Shown: one piece after another, positions 13,037 through 26,700 of the stretch
Layout: each line of letters begins with the position of its first letter
How positions within the stretch are numbered: position 1 is the stretch's first letter
Origin: Paratinospora sagittata
Lineage: Eukaryota > Streptophyta > Magnoliopsida > Ranunculales > Menispermaceae
Assembly: GCA_035771175.1 (NCBI GenBank)
Contig: CM069597.1
Location: forward strand, 9,459,001 to 9,523,000
DNA length: 64,000 nt
Reading direction: 5' to 3'
Made by a program: the position numbers and the translations under genes
The notes under the pieces: model-generated
Told to the model about the DNA's origin: nothing
Database searches by the model: none
Seen by the model: only the letters and a program-made list of their open reading frames with translations

Positions 13037-13299
13037 TTATTCATTAAAATTAATTGCCGAACATATTATTGAATGTTTCTAATAAATTTTGACAAAATTG
13101 GGAGAACATAGAGAAGAGTATACAATACTTAAAAATATACTATATTATGTTGATCAGAAATTAGATTCTGATTAAAGGCTCACTAATAAGTCGGTCATTT
13201 TGAATGTCTTCTTTGGAGAACATGTTCTATTTTAAAAAATAATTTAATATTTGAATAAATATAATTTAACTACAAAAAATATTTTTATAAATGATGTTA

Positions 13300-13372
13300 A
13301 TACTAAATAAATGGCAACACCTTCAGAATTATTTTTAATGCAAGTGACTTATCGTTGCATTTTATTTATTAC
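13300..13372 (+). repeat. Left copy of a ~75-bp dispersed direct repeat
   Basis: This shares ACACCTTCAGAA and an ending TTGCATTTTATT with 16372-16452 in the same order and orientation, with scattered differences. The pair brackets the MITE-like element and the LINE. Confidence 0.55.
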
Positions 13373-13596
13373 ATAATACTGATAAAGAAAAAAACTGAGA
13401 CCTTTCTTTCCACCTTTAGAAGTAACTCCAATTTTATTTGGAATGCAGAGAAAATTTTAAAACCCGCTACTTATCAATTATACTATTAATCATTATATTC
13501 AGAAAATTTAGATTTTTAAATTTTAAATTTTTATTCGAGGCTTAATTACATAATGACTTTAGCCCACAGCTAACTGAAATTTTTAGGGATTGTCTA

Positions 13597-14009
13597 TTAG
13601 CATCTCCAATGGTTTTATGCATTATCTTTTAAAAAAATTGTCATGCCATCAATGTTAAAGAATTTGTTTCCTACATGATATAAATTATTACTTGATAGAC
13701 ATTTAAATTAAAAAATGTTCTCTAATACTTTTATTTAAAATACACATTTTGATAAGGTGTTAAATATTTTTTTTAATTAAATTTAATCAATATCTATTTA
13801 TCTTATGTGGCAATAGAATGGTTGTCCAACAGACCGTCTGAAAGTAGACGATCATATTGACAGCCTCTAATTTTTTTTTTTGTCAGCTCAGTTTGACAGT
13901 AAATGGTAATAGTTGCATTAGAAAAATCTATTTTAACTCAACATTTATTTATCTTACGTGACAATTGATTTTTTCACAATTGATAGTTGCATTGGAGATA
14001 CTCTAATGC
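13597..14009. mobile_element. MITE-like element with imperfect terminal inverted repeats
   Basis: The left end TTAGCATCTCCAATGG and the right end TGCATTGGAGATACTCTAATG are imperfect inverted repeats about 410 bp apart. GAGCATCTCCAAT-type ends are common in plant non-autonomous DNA elements. No coding sequence lies between, and no convincing target duplication was identified. Confidence 0.45.
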
Positions 14010-14103
14010 TCGATCCTTTTTCAGAGTTCTTTGCTTGACAAGTTTTATTTTTTTCAAAAGACTATTTTGAAATTTAAATTAATAAAATTTTAACTGTATG
14101 TTT

Positions 14104-16345
14104 GTTTTTTCATTTTTATTTATTTTTATTTTTTATAAGAAACCAAATGCATTCATTAATGAGAAAAGTTATAGAAAATTATAGAAAAATTACGAAAAAA
14201 GACTGCACCAACAGCGCAAAACAGAGCTGAAAATATTTAGAAGAGGGAATGAAATTCCACCCCCTAATTCAATCCTTAAGGCCGTAACCCTTAAACAAAT
14301 TACAAACAGAAACCCATGAGGATGCAAGAAAGAGGGACGACTCCCACACTCTAGCAGCAGATCAAGTCAAGTTGTCGAAGATCCTGTTGTTGCGTTCTTT
14401 CCACACGCACCACAACACAAAAAAGCTAATAATCCTCCAGTACGCAATCTTATCACCAACTAAACCCCACTCCGAAGGGAAAGTGAAGAGTTCGTTATTA
14501 TCTAAAGGCATTGTTGCTGCCCAATTGGTTGTTGCAAACCACCTTTCCCAAACTGATCTAGTGTATGTGCATTCCACAAAGATGTGAAGACTAGATTCAA
14601 CATCACATTTACATAGAGAACACCAGTTAGGACACAAAGCAATAAAAGGGAGGTGTCTTTGCAAGACGTCAGTTGTGTTGATCTTATGAAGAGCAATGAG
14701 CCATCCTAGAACTTTAGCTTTTGTGGAACAAGACCTTTCCAAATGGCTTAAAAGTGGGATGAAAGATTGACCACATGGGCAATGAATCAGGTTATAAAGG
14801 AATGACTAGGTGGTGAAGTTACCGGATTGGTCCAAAGACCACCATCTACTGTCATCGTGGGTAGATAGCTGAATTTCCAAAAGAATGGACACAAAGAAGA
14901 GAAATCATTTATTTCAGCACTATTAAGGTCTCTAGAGAAAGTGAGGTTCCAAAGAAGGGAAGGATCATGGGCTGAAAAGTTGAAGAAGTTATGGACGGTT
15001 TGATTTTGGTGAGTGAAATTTTGTTTGAGAGCTGGAAAAAGTGTGGCAAAACTGTCAGTCCCACACCAAGAATCCTCCCAAAACCAAATCGTTTGACCAT
15101 TACCAACTTTAGTCTAATGTGTGGTTAAAAGGTGGGGAGAAGAGAATGGACAAACTTTCAAGGAGACCTATGAGTAGATTTGGCAGCAAGTCTAGTATCC
15201 CAGTTATTGTTATCCAGCCCATGCCTACTCACAATGACTTTAGCCCACAGCGAATGTCTTTCCGCGGGAAACCCCCACAGGCATTTAGCAACTAAAGCCC
15301 TATTCCTTTGCACAATATAGCCAACACTAAGACCACCTTGTTCTTTTTTCATTTGAATGTTTTTCCACCCAATTAGGTGACACCCATTCTTGTTTGAATC
15401 TCCCTTCTACCAAAAGTTGTGCATCAATGATTCAATCTTAAGTGCAACCGATTTTGGGATTTTGAACATAGAGAAGTAGTAAGTTGGTAATGCCCTTAAG
15501 ACTAGTTTGAGGAGAGTTAATCGCCCTCTTCTAGATAAAAAACTTTGCTTCCACCCTTCAAGTCTTTTAGAGATTCTTGCAATAATGGGTTCCCAAAAAA
15601 CAGTCATTCTTGGGTTTCCCCCAAGAGGCAAGCCCAAATAATTTATGGGCCACGAACCGCCCTGGCACCCACATTCCTTAGTAAGAAGAAAAACCTCTTG
15701 GCTTTTGGCCAAGTTGATATTGAGACCGAAAATGATGTTGATGCCAACCACTTGGCTTTTGGCCAAGTTGATATTGAGACCGGATGCATGACAAAAGCAG
15801 TGCCAGACTTTTAAAGTATTTGAGAAACTTTCTTTATCATTGTGGAGAAAGAAAATGATGTAATCAGCGTATTGAAGAGTGGAGATTTTAACTTGGTAAT
15901 ATCCAACCTTGAAACCTCTAATGATGCTGGCCTCACAAGCTTTCTCTATCATTCTACTCAAGACATCAGCCAATAAAGTGAAAAGAAAAGGTGACAAGGG
16001 ATCACCTTGCCTGAGGCCTCTACCACCATTAATCTTGCCGCAGGTCTTACAGTTAATGAAGAAAGAAAAGGAACATGATCGAAGACACCCACAAATCCAT
16101 TGTCTCCATTTAGGACCGAAACCCTTTTTGTCAAGAACATAGTGAAGGAAATCCCAACTAACATTGTCGTAGGCCTTTACAAAATCAATTTTAAACACCA
16201 CACCCTCTTTCTTTTTGCTTCTATAATCTTCAACAATCTTGTTAGCAATAAGCACAACATCTAAGATATGTCGCCCATGGACAAAAGCCAATTGATTTTC
16301 AGCTACTGTTTGATGGAGAACATCTCTTAACCTGTTAGCAAGCAC
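14104..16345 (-). pseudogene. L1-type LINE ORF2 remnant (reverse transcriptase and RVT zinc-binding region)
   Basis: From 16345 down to 15407 one frame encodes L1-type reverse transcriptase: AFVHGRHILD, FVKAYDNVSWDFL, GLRQGDPLSP, then the YADD position. Further frames at 15352-15158 (GGLSVG, LWAKVIV) and 14742-14362 (a zf-RVT segment with LHKINTTDVLQRH, CxxC and FVECTYTRSVW) belong to the same ORF2 but are separated by stops and frameshifts. The YADD box reads YADY (15860-15871), so one catalytic aspartate is lost. The 5' end including endonuclease is missing. A T-rich run at 14104-14138 is the likely poly(A) tail of the minus-strand copy. It is inactive. Confidence 0.88.
15697..15782 (-). 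repeat. 54-bp in-frame direct duplication within the LINE RT
   Basis: A 32-base sequence beginning CTTGGCTTTTGGCC occurs at 15697 and again at 15751. It duplicates 18 codons (LNINLAKSQ appears twice in the translation) without changing frame. Confidence 0.85.
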
Positions 16346-16371
16346 CTTAGAGATGATTTTATTATTACTGC

Positions 16372-16452
16372 ACTAAGTAAATGACAATGGCACACCTTCA
16401 GAAATTGTTTTCAATGCAAATAATTTATTATTATTGCATTTTATTGATTAGA
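16372..16452 (+). repeat. Right copy of a ~75-bp dispersed direct repeat
   Basis: Diverged partner of 13300-13372. It lies directly beyond the truncated 5' end of the LINE. Confidence 0.55.
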
Positions 16453-16459
16453 TTTTATT

Positions 16460-17235
16460 ACTAAGTACATTATTCCAATAATTTAATATTTTCTCAAATG
16501 TACCAATTATAGACTATAGTTCATAAATGCATCATCTTCACTCCCTGGTTCCTCCTCCACTCACTCAAGAGCCAACTTCTACCCACAAAAGGTGTGAAAT
16601 GGGGTATTTATAGCCTTAAATGGCAATAATTTTAAAAACATTTTTCATAATATATATATCAGGTCAGGTTTACCAAAAATTGACCCAACCAACCCGACCC
16701 CTGTTGTAAACCTGACCCAACCCATAATGGTCGGGTCAAGTCGGCCGGGTCTAGCCATAAGTACTAAGGGTTCCTACCATTTTCCCAAGCAAAAAAATGT
16801 TGATGGCAAGGTGTTATACAACTTTAAGATACTCATTGTGAAAACCTCGCGGATCACATCAATTCCTATTTGTAGTATGCAAAGTAAGCTGCTAAACCAC
16901 AAGAAGAAGATGATGCCAATTTGCTCCAAACATCCAATTTAGGAATTAAGATCTGCCATCTTCCCAATATGTTTGTGTTTCACAAATTAACGTTTACTTC
17001 TGTACAGATTTAGTTGAGTAAGATGCTAGTTCAGATCACTTGGATAACAAATGACAAGTGTACTAAATTTAACCCCTGCAAAATTTCCTCAACCCATTGT
17101 ATTTCTGATGATTCCATTAAAAACTGCTAACTAGGGTAAGGCCACAGTTCTTTTTCTTTTTTTTTAACAAAGCTTAATAAAGGGGTGAAAAAAATAGAGA
17201 GATAATATGAGGCATTACTACCGACATTGAAACAC
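16460..17235. other. Intergenic region downstream of RRP6L, with CCCGACCC-type repeat
   Basis: The region from 16664 to 16765 is rich in GACCCAACC/GGTCGGGTC words, a common plant dispersed repeat type also seen at 35018-35195. The last few hundred bases are the presumed 3' untranslated region of the minus-strand RRP6L gene. I could not place a poly(A) signal with confidence. Confidence 0.45.
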
Positions 17236-17886
17236 TCAACGGAATGTTGCAGTTCGGTTTCCTGTTTGCGGGAAAGCCTGACGCCTTCTGGCCTGCTGTG
17301 GAAGATCCTTTCTATCTTCATCTCTTTGGACCTGACCACTACTTACCGAACTCTTCCATTTATACTTCCGCAGATCCTTGAGCCGCCTGCCATCATCACC
17401 TGCTTGTTCCTCTTGATCTTCTCCAAACTTCATTTGTTTCCTTGCTGCTGTATAATCAAATGGCTTCAGCTGAAGACCAAAACTGCCATTATCATGTTCT
17501 TGAGATATCTCCGTCTGTCTGTTGTTGTTTCTTGATTGGAAACACTTTTGAAAGCTGGATGATAACTCAGATAGACACATTGGTTCATCGCCCGAGTCTG
17601 GTGGTTCTGCAGCATTGGTGTCACCATTCTTCGAATGTTCAAAATCGTCACTTACTGCTGTTGGCAGATCATCTTCTGATTCTTGGTCTTTCATATTATT
17701 TTCCAACAGGATTATGTCTTCTAGATTGGTGGTCTCAGCTGTAAAAGGAAATAGTTCTTTGGGAACTGGCGTTGGTGTGACTTTAAGGTTTTCATCCGAG
17801 AGTGATTTCAACTGTTCATTGCCTCCAAAGAATGAGTTAAAAGGAAGTGTTACTGAGGATTTGATCTGCTCAACCTTCATCCCCAC
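17236..17886 (-). CDS. RRP6L2: RRP6L exon 14, C-terminal tail and stop (residues 734-949)
   Basis: [20 protein letters not shown] through a Glu/Asp/Ser-rich linker to a basic end [18 protein letters not shown], with TGA at 17236-17238. Basic C-termini in Rrp6 proteins contact RNA and the exosome core. Confidence 0.92.
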   Translation of the reverse strand: MGMKVEQIKSSVTLPFNSFFGGNEQLKSLSDENLKVTPTPVPKELFPFTAETTNLEDIILLENNMKDQESEDDLPTAVSDDFEHSKNGDTNAAEPPDSGDEPMCLSELSSSFQKCFQSRNNNRQTEISQEHDNGSFGLQLKPFDYTAARKQMKFGEDQEEQAGDDGRRLKDLRKYKWKSSVSSGQVQRDEDRKDLPQQARRRQAFPQTGNRTATFR

Positions 17887-20800
17887 CTGCAATGCTCAAA
17901 ATACACAATTATTAAAAAAACTCCTAATCAAGAAAGTAAGTAGTTAAGGTTGTCAGCTGCATCATATAAATGAAGCAAACTACCTTTGCTGCACACAACA
18001 CATCTAGAGCCAAAGCTTAAATAAACCGACAAAAAATTAGGTCACTTAGAGGTCAATTCACGCATTTGGGAGTTAGGATTATCTGGAGTCATATAAAGCT
18101 TTGGACCGGACCACAGAGAAACATGTTGAATTGGACAAATCTCCAGGGAGTCCAAATAGAAGCTCAAGTCAGAAGGTATAGTGAAATTACAGAATAAGAT
18201 CCCCAGCAACAGTAGAGAAAACTCACTTTTGGGTCCAAACTAAGCTTTCTCTTCAAGGCCGACTTTCCTAGCAGTGCTCCAAAAGCACGGCTTGGCTTCT
18301 TAAGCACTTCCACTGTTGCTTCAGTAACCTGCAAAATAGTAACCACTTCATTAGCTCATTTCTGTTCATACATAGGAACAACTTTGACAATTCTCTTTTG
18401 CTGTACAACCTTTACTGACTGTAAATCACCAATGTTGGTATTCATGTCTTCCCTCACCGCTGAATCATTAACACTTTCTCTCAAAAGCTCCTGTGGAGAT
18501 TTATTCTCTTCTGTCTTGATCTGTTCAGCTTCACCTGAGAGCTTGAGAAAGTCTGTACGTCCACATTGGTCAAGTTCAACAGCACCTTTCCTTTGTTCCA
18601 ATGGTTCCCCCTTGACATAAACAGATGGGGCACCATGTTGAAACATGTGTCCATCTACTCCGTTACCCTTCTCAACATTGATCTCTTCTGTTTGAGAAGA
18701 CATATTTTCCACGATTCTCCGATCCTCGGGAGCAGATAAAGGTTCTGACTCATCAACTAATACAACATTTTCCTCCAGTGCCTACACATAGCAGAGAGTG
18801 TCACCCCAAAGAAATGGAAATAGCATTTACATATGAGAAAGACTATAGACCAATAGTCCTTCACAAAATAATTTTCCAATAGTGTAGATGCAGTTCACAA
18901 ATTCGCCAATATGTGCAATTCAATTGCGAAGCAATCAATTGACTATGCCTGGCTCAAGGAAGTGTCCTAGTGGACCCTTTCAACTACAACAATGGAAGCT
19001 AAAGTAATGAGATCTTAAACAATCACTGAAAGTCATGGTTCTGGTCAACAAGCCTTAAAATGAGATGCAATAAGTCCTTGGAACTTTCCCCCACATAACT
19101 GTGTTATACAAATTTTTCTGGTGCAATCAAGCTCTATTTTTTTTTTCTTTTTTCTTCCTGATCATTTTCAAAGATTGATTTAGCTAATAGAGCTTGACCT
19201 CTGAATCCGTTTCTAGCACTTTTGTTGAGCATCAGCCATGCATCTGCATTTTTTTTCTTTTTAAAATAAAAACCTATTCAATAATTAGTCAAAACTGAAA
19301 AATAATTTGATTAGTCAAAGAGATGAAGGATCACAGCCCATCCCTAACATTTTCATGGGACTGGAGGAAGAAATCACTTCAGCTCCTATACCTGCAATGT
19401 GAGATGCAGACTGTGGACCAGTCAACACTAGCCCTTCCTTTCCAACATTAATATGCCATTATGTTACTAACTTAAATACCACATCGCCCGGTTGTAAAAA
19501 TTATAAAGGGTATATGAGCTCTTGGGTCCCCTCCCCCTTGCAAACCAGTTTTCAAGGGTGATTCTACCCATGGGTTCATATCAATGGGTATCAGAGACAC
19601 CCTGTCTAGGATGGAATTGGATCCACCATGCTAAGTTGGGATCAATACAGGAGGTGCTTCATATATAAGAGGCAGCAACTTGGGGAGCACTATTACCTAT
19701 AGGAAAGGCAATCTGCAAAGTCACCCAGCTGGGAAGATTGGCCATCACGGAAAGATTGGCCATCACAAAAAACAGCTGCAGAGGGTGTGGTGGATTGTTA
19801 CAATCCTTAATCCCACACCACCAACTTGTATAAGGGGTAGATATGACAAAAGCTCTTGGATCTCTCTCGCGCGCCACCCCCCCCGCCCCCACAATCCCCA
19901 TTGCAAGAAAGTGAGATCTACCCTGGGTAAATTTCACGTACACTAGGCTGATCATCCTGATGTCGTGTAACATGAATTTCTTTTCTTGATCTGTTAACTA
20001 ATTTTCATGTATATTTTCCTTACCGTTTCTAGGCGTCCTTTCTTTAGCTGTTCAGCAGCACTTTCAAAAGCAGAAGCATTTTGGATTGAACTTCTAATAA
20101 TGCTAACCACAGAGCCAAGATTCCGCTCAACATATGGATGCTTCAACTTCACCAATCGACGTAAGTGGCTAGCAGTAATGGGCTTCTGCCTGGCTTTTTT
20201 AATTGAAAAAACAGAATATTGTCAAAAGTCAACTTGTACCAAAACTTTTCACAAAAAAGTTAAAAATAAAAATAAAGAAAGAGAGAAAAGTGAAGATTAA
20301 AGTTCAGGAGCTTGCAAGCATCCCAATACCGATTTCCAGTAGAGCTTTGTTTGGTAATATGTAGCCAGTACTTTCATCCTCAGCACGGCCAACAGCATCT
20401 CTCCATTGACATAGTCCCTGCAATCCATGTAAGTTAAACGTGTGAACAATTCAAGTTTAATGCATTAGCAAGGATAAGAAACAATAAACAATATACAAAT
20501 AAAAACCAACTAGATCTACATTTGATACACAAGAAATATAAAACACAGATACACAACACACATACAAATATATAAATATATCAAATTACAACAGCCCAAT
20601 CTGGTTAGCTTCTTCCCCTGGAGATTTACTTTGAGACAGACTGGTGTCTCCAAAACCTCCCCACTAATCCATGGAACACAATCCATAATTCAAATTCATA
20701 AGATCCAACTTTCAGGTATCCTTACTAACAATAGACGGATGAACATGCAGAAGAAGAAGAGCAATAACTTACAGCAACAATGGCCAGCTGCTCAGAGTTG

Positions 20801-23723
20801 AAATCAGCCCCCAGTAACCTATGTCCAAGTGGTAAAAGGAAAATGGTATAAAGACTCCTCTAAAATATAATTGATGGAAGATAAGAAAATAAATAAACCC
20901 AGATAATATTTTTCATTTTTTTTTAATTCACAAGACATGCATGAAAATCAAGCAAATGGCAGCACAAGGTGGTTAACAAACCCATATATATGTAGATATG
21001 AGGTATCTGTTAATATCTCTTTCTCATAAAGCTGCATGCATACGTCATAGCTGCGTTTGTAGACCTGCATGCCACAAGAAATTGGTTGTCAAAACATAAA
21101 TAATGAGTTGTGCATAAATATATGTGCAAGTGAGCACATATAAAAAAACCCATGGAAATAAATCAAGGGTGGACTTCTGATGAAGATATTATCTCCTTAA
21201 CACAAAAATCAACAGAAAATGCACAGCTAAAAATTTCATGATCACATGTGGCATTGACAATGAAATAGACAGCCCCCACTTTGATTTATAACTTTCTATC
21301 AAAATTTCATGTGACTAAGTCGTGGCAGACTCAAAATTCTCCAACAGCATGATAAAAGGCATGACAGTGATCCCTAGGTGGTTGTCATCATCTAGGCAAG
21401 GCAGTGGCTTCAGCACCTAGGTATTAAAAAATAATTTATTTATCACTCCCCAAGTAAATAGTTAATTGATTTATACACACAAATCATATATATTAACATA
21501 CATATTCTATAGCATAAAAGTCAAATCTTGTATAAAATTATGAACTATATTTTACATTCTTCATTCTTCAATTTTATGTCCCCAAAGGTAAAAACTAAAA
21601 AAACATATTAAAAAAATGAGCAGGCATATAGTAACAATATACCCAAAAATTAAAGAGTAATGTTTGATGTAATCCTTCAGAAAAATAAGAAAATCTTGCA
21701 GTAATATAAAGAAAATAAACCAAAAAATCAGAAATGAAAAGCATGAAAAAGTAAAGGATAAATTGAATAATATCAATATACGTATAACACTAGAATTAAG
21801 ACTTATTCAATGTTTAAGACACAATCACACATGCAGAAATATGAACAAAAGGAAAAAAAAATTGAGAAATCAAAGATGGGAGAACTAAAAACAAAAACAA
21901 AACCAAACTTCTGTTTAAGAAAACAATACGATAGAGTTAGGTTTGATCTTTAATAGAACGTGGAAGGAACATAACTACAAATGTGCGCATCATAACTGAG
22001 GAAAAAGGGATAATTTAAAAATTATATACATGATTTAAGGAATATAGGAGATTTTGGTAAAATATATACATATTTTTTCACAATTGTAAAAAGAGAACAA
22101 TAGGCTTGATATATTTCATTGACCCCCTCAAACTTTTAAAAAAATTACGCAGTCTCATTGCCTACCTTCCTATAGATGATGTACTCATAATTTCTTAGGA
22201 AAAGCCTTGATAACATTATTCTTCATAATATAGTGTTCACCTATATTACCCAGATAGATGTATGGGTATTGGATGAGTGTACATATCTAGAGGCCCGACT
22301 TGTTCACTTTCAAATTATGGGAGAAATGGACTTGGCTAAAAAGTGCCCAAAATTTGGATCTTGGTTCTTGGATAGGGTTTATGTTCATTAGTAAGCATAT
22401 ATGCATTCTATCTATTTTCCTTTTCTTTCTTCTTTTCATTTGTTCGTTGTTTTTTTTTTTTCCTCATTCAAGTAAATTGTTTCCCTCTATTAGTCATTCT
22501 CCTCTTTTAAAAATCTTCTTTCTTTGGAGGATCCAAATAGTAGTATTCCAAAGTCCGAAGTGTTTGACACATCCCATACTCATGTCAGTATCATGAAGTG
22601 TTGACAACTCGACAAAGAAACATTGGGTTAAAGTAAAGAGTCCAAGTACATAGGCGTTCACTACCAAGAAACAATCCATTGACTCATCACATACGTAAGT
22701 AACAAACACCATCAACAAATTAATTGAATTCACGGATATGAAAATAAAAATAAAAAACCATAGTCCGTAAATAAACACAAAACCAAATGCACATCCCATG
22801 CATAATAGCAAACAAATAGAAACAATCTAAAGTCTAACTTCAGAAAGATTTTCTTTCACTGAAATATCCATTTTTCCAAATAAACCACATTTCAGACCAA
22901 TTAGACATACCATTGTAAACCTCAACCCCAACACATCTACAGACCATAAACTAATGCACAGAACATAGAGGAAACAATGCCGAAGCACTTTTGAAAACAT
23001 AAGTAAAAGACAAAAAAACAAAAAGTAATAGAAGAGACACAATGCTAAGAACATGGAGTTATACATGCTATTGTTAAAAATTTTGCAGCATTGAAACTTG
23101 GAGCCATTTAGGAGTATTTAAGAGTCAAAATTTTCATTATTAAACATGGAGATATTTATAATTTGTTAAGATTTATTTCGAAGTTCTAAGACATGTTTTT
23201 TTGAAATGGTTGTACGCATGTCTAGTTGAGAATAGTTGTTATTCATTTTATTTCCCAGTGTCAGGAAAATCTTTCGAAATGAACATATCCCAAAACCGGT
23301 AGGACCATCCTCAATTGAAGATAAAATAAGAGGAAACCAATTAAGATGGCTTGAGCACATACAACAAAGATTATTAAATGTCCCAATCAAGAAAAGTAAC
23401 GTATTGAGAACTAACAGTAGTTATAGAGGAAAAGGAAAAGCTAAAAATGACAAGGGAGAGATAATTAAGAAAGAAATAATTATTTGTCAGTGTTGCCAAG
23501 GCTTCGCCTAGGCCATTTTGGGGGAGAACTGCCTAAGCTGTTTGCTAGGCAGTCAGAGGGGGGTCTAAGAAATTTTCGAAGAGTTGAAGATGTTAATGGA
23601 TGAAGATAAAACTAAAAGGGCCTGTAAATATGTTTTTATTTAATATAAAAGGATTTGAATGGGAACCTCTTGAGCCCTAACCCATCGTTGTGTTGTCCGA
23701 CGGTTCTCTAGCGATTCTATATG

Positions 23724-23755
<32 letters not shown>

Positions 23756-26700
23756 TGTATGTATGTATATATGCATGCATGCATGTATATGTATCTGTGT
23801 ATGTATATGTGCGTATATAGAAAGAGAGAGGGACGTATAAATAAATAAATAAATTATCTAGGGGCCTTTAAATAAATATTTTATATGTGTGTATGTATGT
23901 ATGTATGTATGCATGCATGCATGTATATGTATCTGTGTATGTATATGTGAGTATATAGAAAGAGAGAGGGACGTATAAATAAATAAATAAATTATCTAGG
24001 GGCCTTTAAATAAATATTTTATATGTGTGTATGTATGTATGTATGTATGCAAATATTTTATATGTGGCCTACACGCCGCCTAGGCCTCACCTAGGCGCCG
24101 CCTATCCTAAATAGCGTATATCGCCTATCATCGCCTTGCCGCCTTGACAACACTGTTATTTTCAACATAACCATAAACTTAATCCTTCATAAAACAATGC
24201 GAGGAAGCAGACTCATGTAGCCAACCCCATACAGTTGGGGGAAGTCTTTGTTGTGTCATGTTGAGAACAAGGGGAACTTTCATATATCAAAAGTAATGGA
24301 AGAAACTATAGATACTGAAAAGAAAGGACCACAAACCGAATGAAGAGACTTTCATTATCAAAATTACAACTAAGAACTCTCATGATCACACCGAAAGATT
24401 GTTTTGTGCAACATATTGCAAATTTCTCAACTTTGAAAATCCACCACAATGTCATCTGAGGTTAGAATGAGATGAAACTGATTCACTGGAAAGTTGTTGA
24501 ACCATAGTTTCCTTTGGTTCCAGTCTCATTCAATTCGGAAAAAAGAAGAAGGGGGATATCCCATTCTGAGTAAGCACCTGGTCACTGCAATATGAAGACA
24601 CCGATAATAGGCACAAACAGCTCATATTTGATTAAAATTATATCTACTTGGCTCGGTTTGAACTTGAGTTTTTGATATGAGATAATACAAAAAAATAAAA
24701 CAAAACTGGCTAGGTATTTTCTCATTATTTTTGTAATTTATGGAGCATTTTAGAAGCTGCTTAAATTTCAGCATTAACACCAAAACCAAAATTCAGTAAC
24801 GACTTCGAAAATTTCCCCTATTTCAAGGTTAAGTTTAATCACCATGCAAGCTGATGCACATGGGAGTCAAAGCTGTCCCAGGTATTATACATACCCAACA
24901 AATGTATTCTAAAAAGATGACTGCAAGTGGAGCCCCAACTGTTAAAGCTCACAAGATACAATAAGTCAAAAGCAGTTAACTTAAGAATCAATCACAAACT
25001 GATTGTGATTTAAAATGCCCATTACATGCATAAAATAAAATAAAACAGGGATAGCAACATATTTGGTAGTAGAGTGAAGATTTGACATTAATAATATACA
25101 TAAAACCATTGTTTGCAACATAAAACAGTATTATTGCCTTTATATTCACATGGCATCATTTTTGCAGTCACTGAAAACACATCAAGTGGAGGAGTTTTTC
25201 TACACTATTGTTCATTAAGGCCACACCTCTAAAAGAAGAGAGTCACCATTTCCAGCACCAGCTGACGTGGCAAGTAAAGTGCCTCTCATTAAATCATAGA
25301 TATGCAATAGATAATGAGTATCCTCTCTAGCATATCTGTCAAAACGGAATCGAACAATGAAGTCAGATTCAAAATCCAAATGACAGGTAATTGAGAACAG
25401 TGCCAAAAGAAAAGAATAATAGCGAAGTTACAATGAACACTTAAGGTCTTTACTTGATCATCTCATCAGGAATAGGCCTTAATCTCCAATCTGCATTCTG
25501 GTATCTACATAAGAACAGAAGATGCATTTTACAAATAAGAAGAGAGTAATGAAAAGGTACAACACACTAGAAGGGCGATGATCTTTAAAATAAAAAATAA
25601 ATAGAACTAAAATGCTGAAACAAGTTACTCTTTGTTTGCAGTGACTCCACAGAAATGATTCAGAAGATATTCCAGACTGTTCCTCTCCAATTGCAGCACT
25701 CGAGACGCCTGTGTCCAAAAAAAGTAATAATAATAATATTATTCAACAAACTTTAGGAGGCAACAGGAACCCAATAAAATACAAATTCATTTGAGACAAC
25801 CATAGTAACTATATTCTTAAAATAGCAATGGAAATTTCACAAAAGACAAAGGAGTAATATCAATATGTATTAAGATACATGTAGCATTTTAGGACCCCAA
25901 GCAACCTAGGTGGGTGGTAAAGCAAGCAGTAGAGAACTCTTTAAAACCATTACACAGTTTGGACTTACTTGAGATTTGCTCAAAAGCTGCTTGTGATATT
26001 AAATGAAGTTTCAGAAGACTATAGAAAGGAACCTAATTACTTTCATTCATTCCCCTATTTCTATCCTGTACTCAGAGCTAATCTCAAAAACCTCTATGAT
26101 TACTTGATTAGTATAAAAAATGTTGAAGATTGATTTGACAAATAAGAAGATTTCAAAGAGTTGCAGCATTTCCAGCTATTTTTATTTTCTATTCTTTCCT
26201 TTTTCTTTCTTTTTTCACATCACAGGTATATTATTCTTTTAAATGTTAAAAGTTCAATATGATGCTTGGTTGGGTAAAAGTTTTCGTTAATTATTTGTCT
26301 ATTTTATCTTTGTAAAACATAAAAGATGCACAAAGCCCTTCTATATTATGGTTGTGTTGTCAACAGTGTCTCTACTCTAGTAACTAATTATTAATCATCA
26401 GTTATAATTATTTTAATTGTTAATTCAGTGATTCTTGAATTTTTGTCCATAGTATTATTTGTTATTCTTTCTTTTTGCTTTCTTTCTTTCGCAAGTCGCA
26501 TATTCTTTTAGATCTAAACAGTAAAATATAATGTTTTTTGAGCAAAAGTTTTCATTAGTAATATGGCCTGCTTATTTGTTTATTTTATCTCTTTCAAACA
26601 TATAATGTGGATGAAGCCCTTCTTTAGTATGGTTGTGTATCATCATACCATAATTGATGACTAAATGTTAGTCATTACATAATAAATGTTAATTCAGTGA

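Larger units (their letters stand above)
23236..24275 (+). pseudogene. RTE-type LINE 3'-end remnant, split by a hAT MITE
   Basis: The + frame from 23236 reads [25 protein letters not shown], which matches the conserved end of plant RTE reverse transcriptases (the IEDK..LRWFGH..R block). After the MITE, 24210-24250 has the CATGTAGCCAACCCCATACAG-type 3' signature of these LINEs. Only the extreme 3' end is left. Confidence 0.6.

Noticed and set aside
13550..13570. Nineteen-base identity (AATGACTTTAGCCCACAGC) with the LINE at about 15231
   Set aside because: Too short to call a templated copy; it may be chance or a tiny LINE fragment.
23717..23775. Regulatory element in the ATGT run
   Set aside because: Simple microsatellite inside a MITE; no further evidence.
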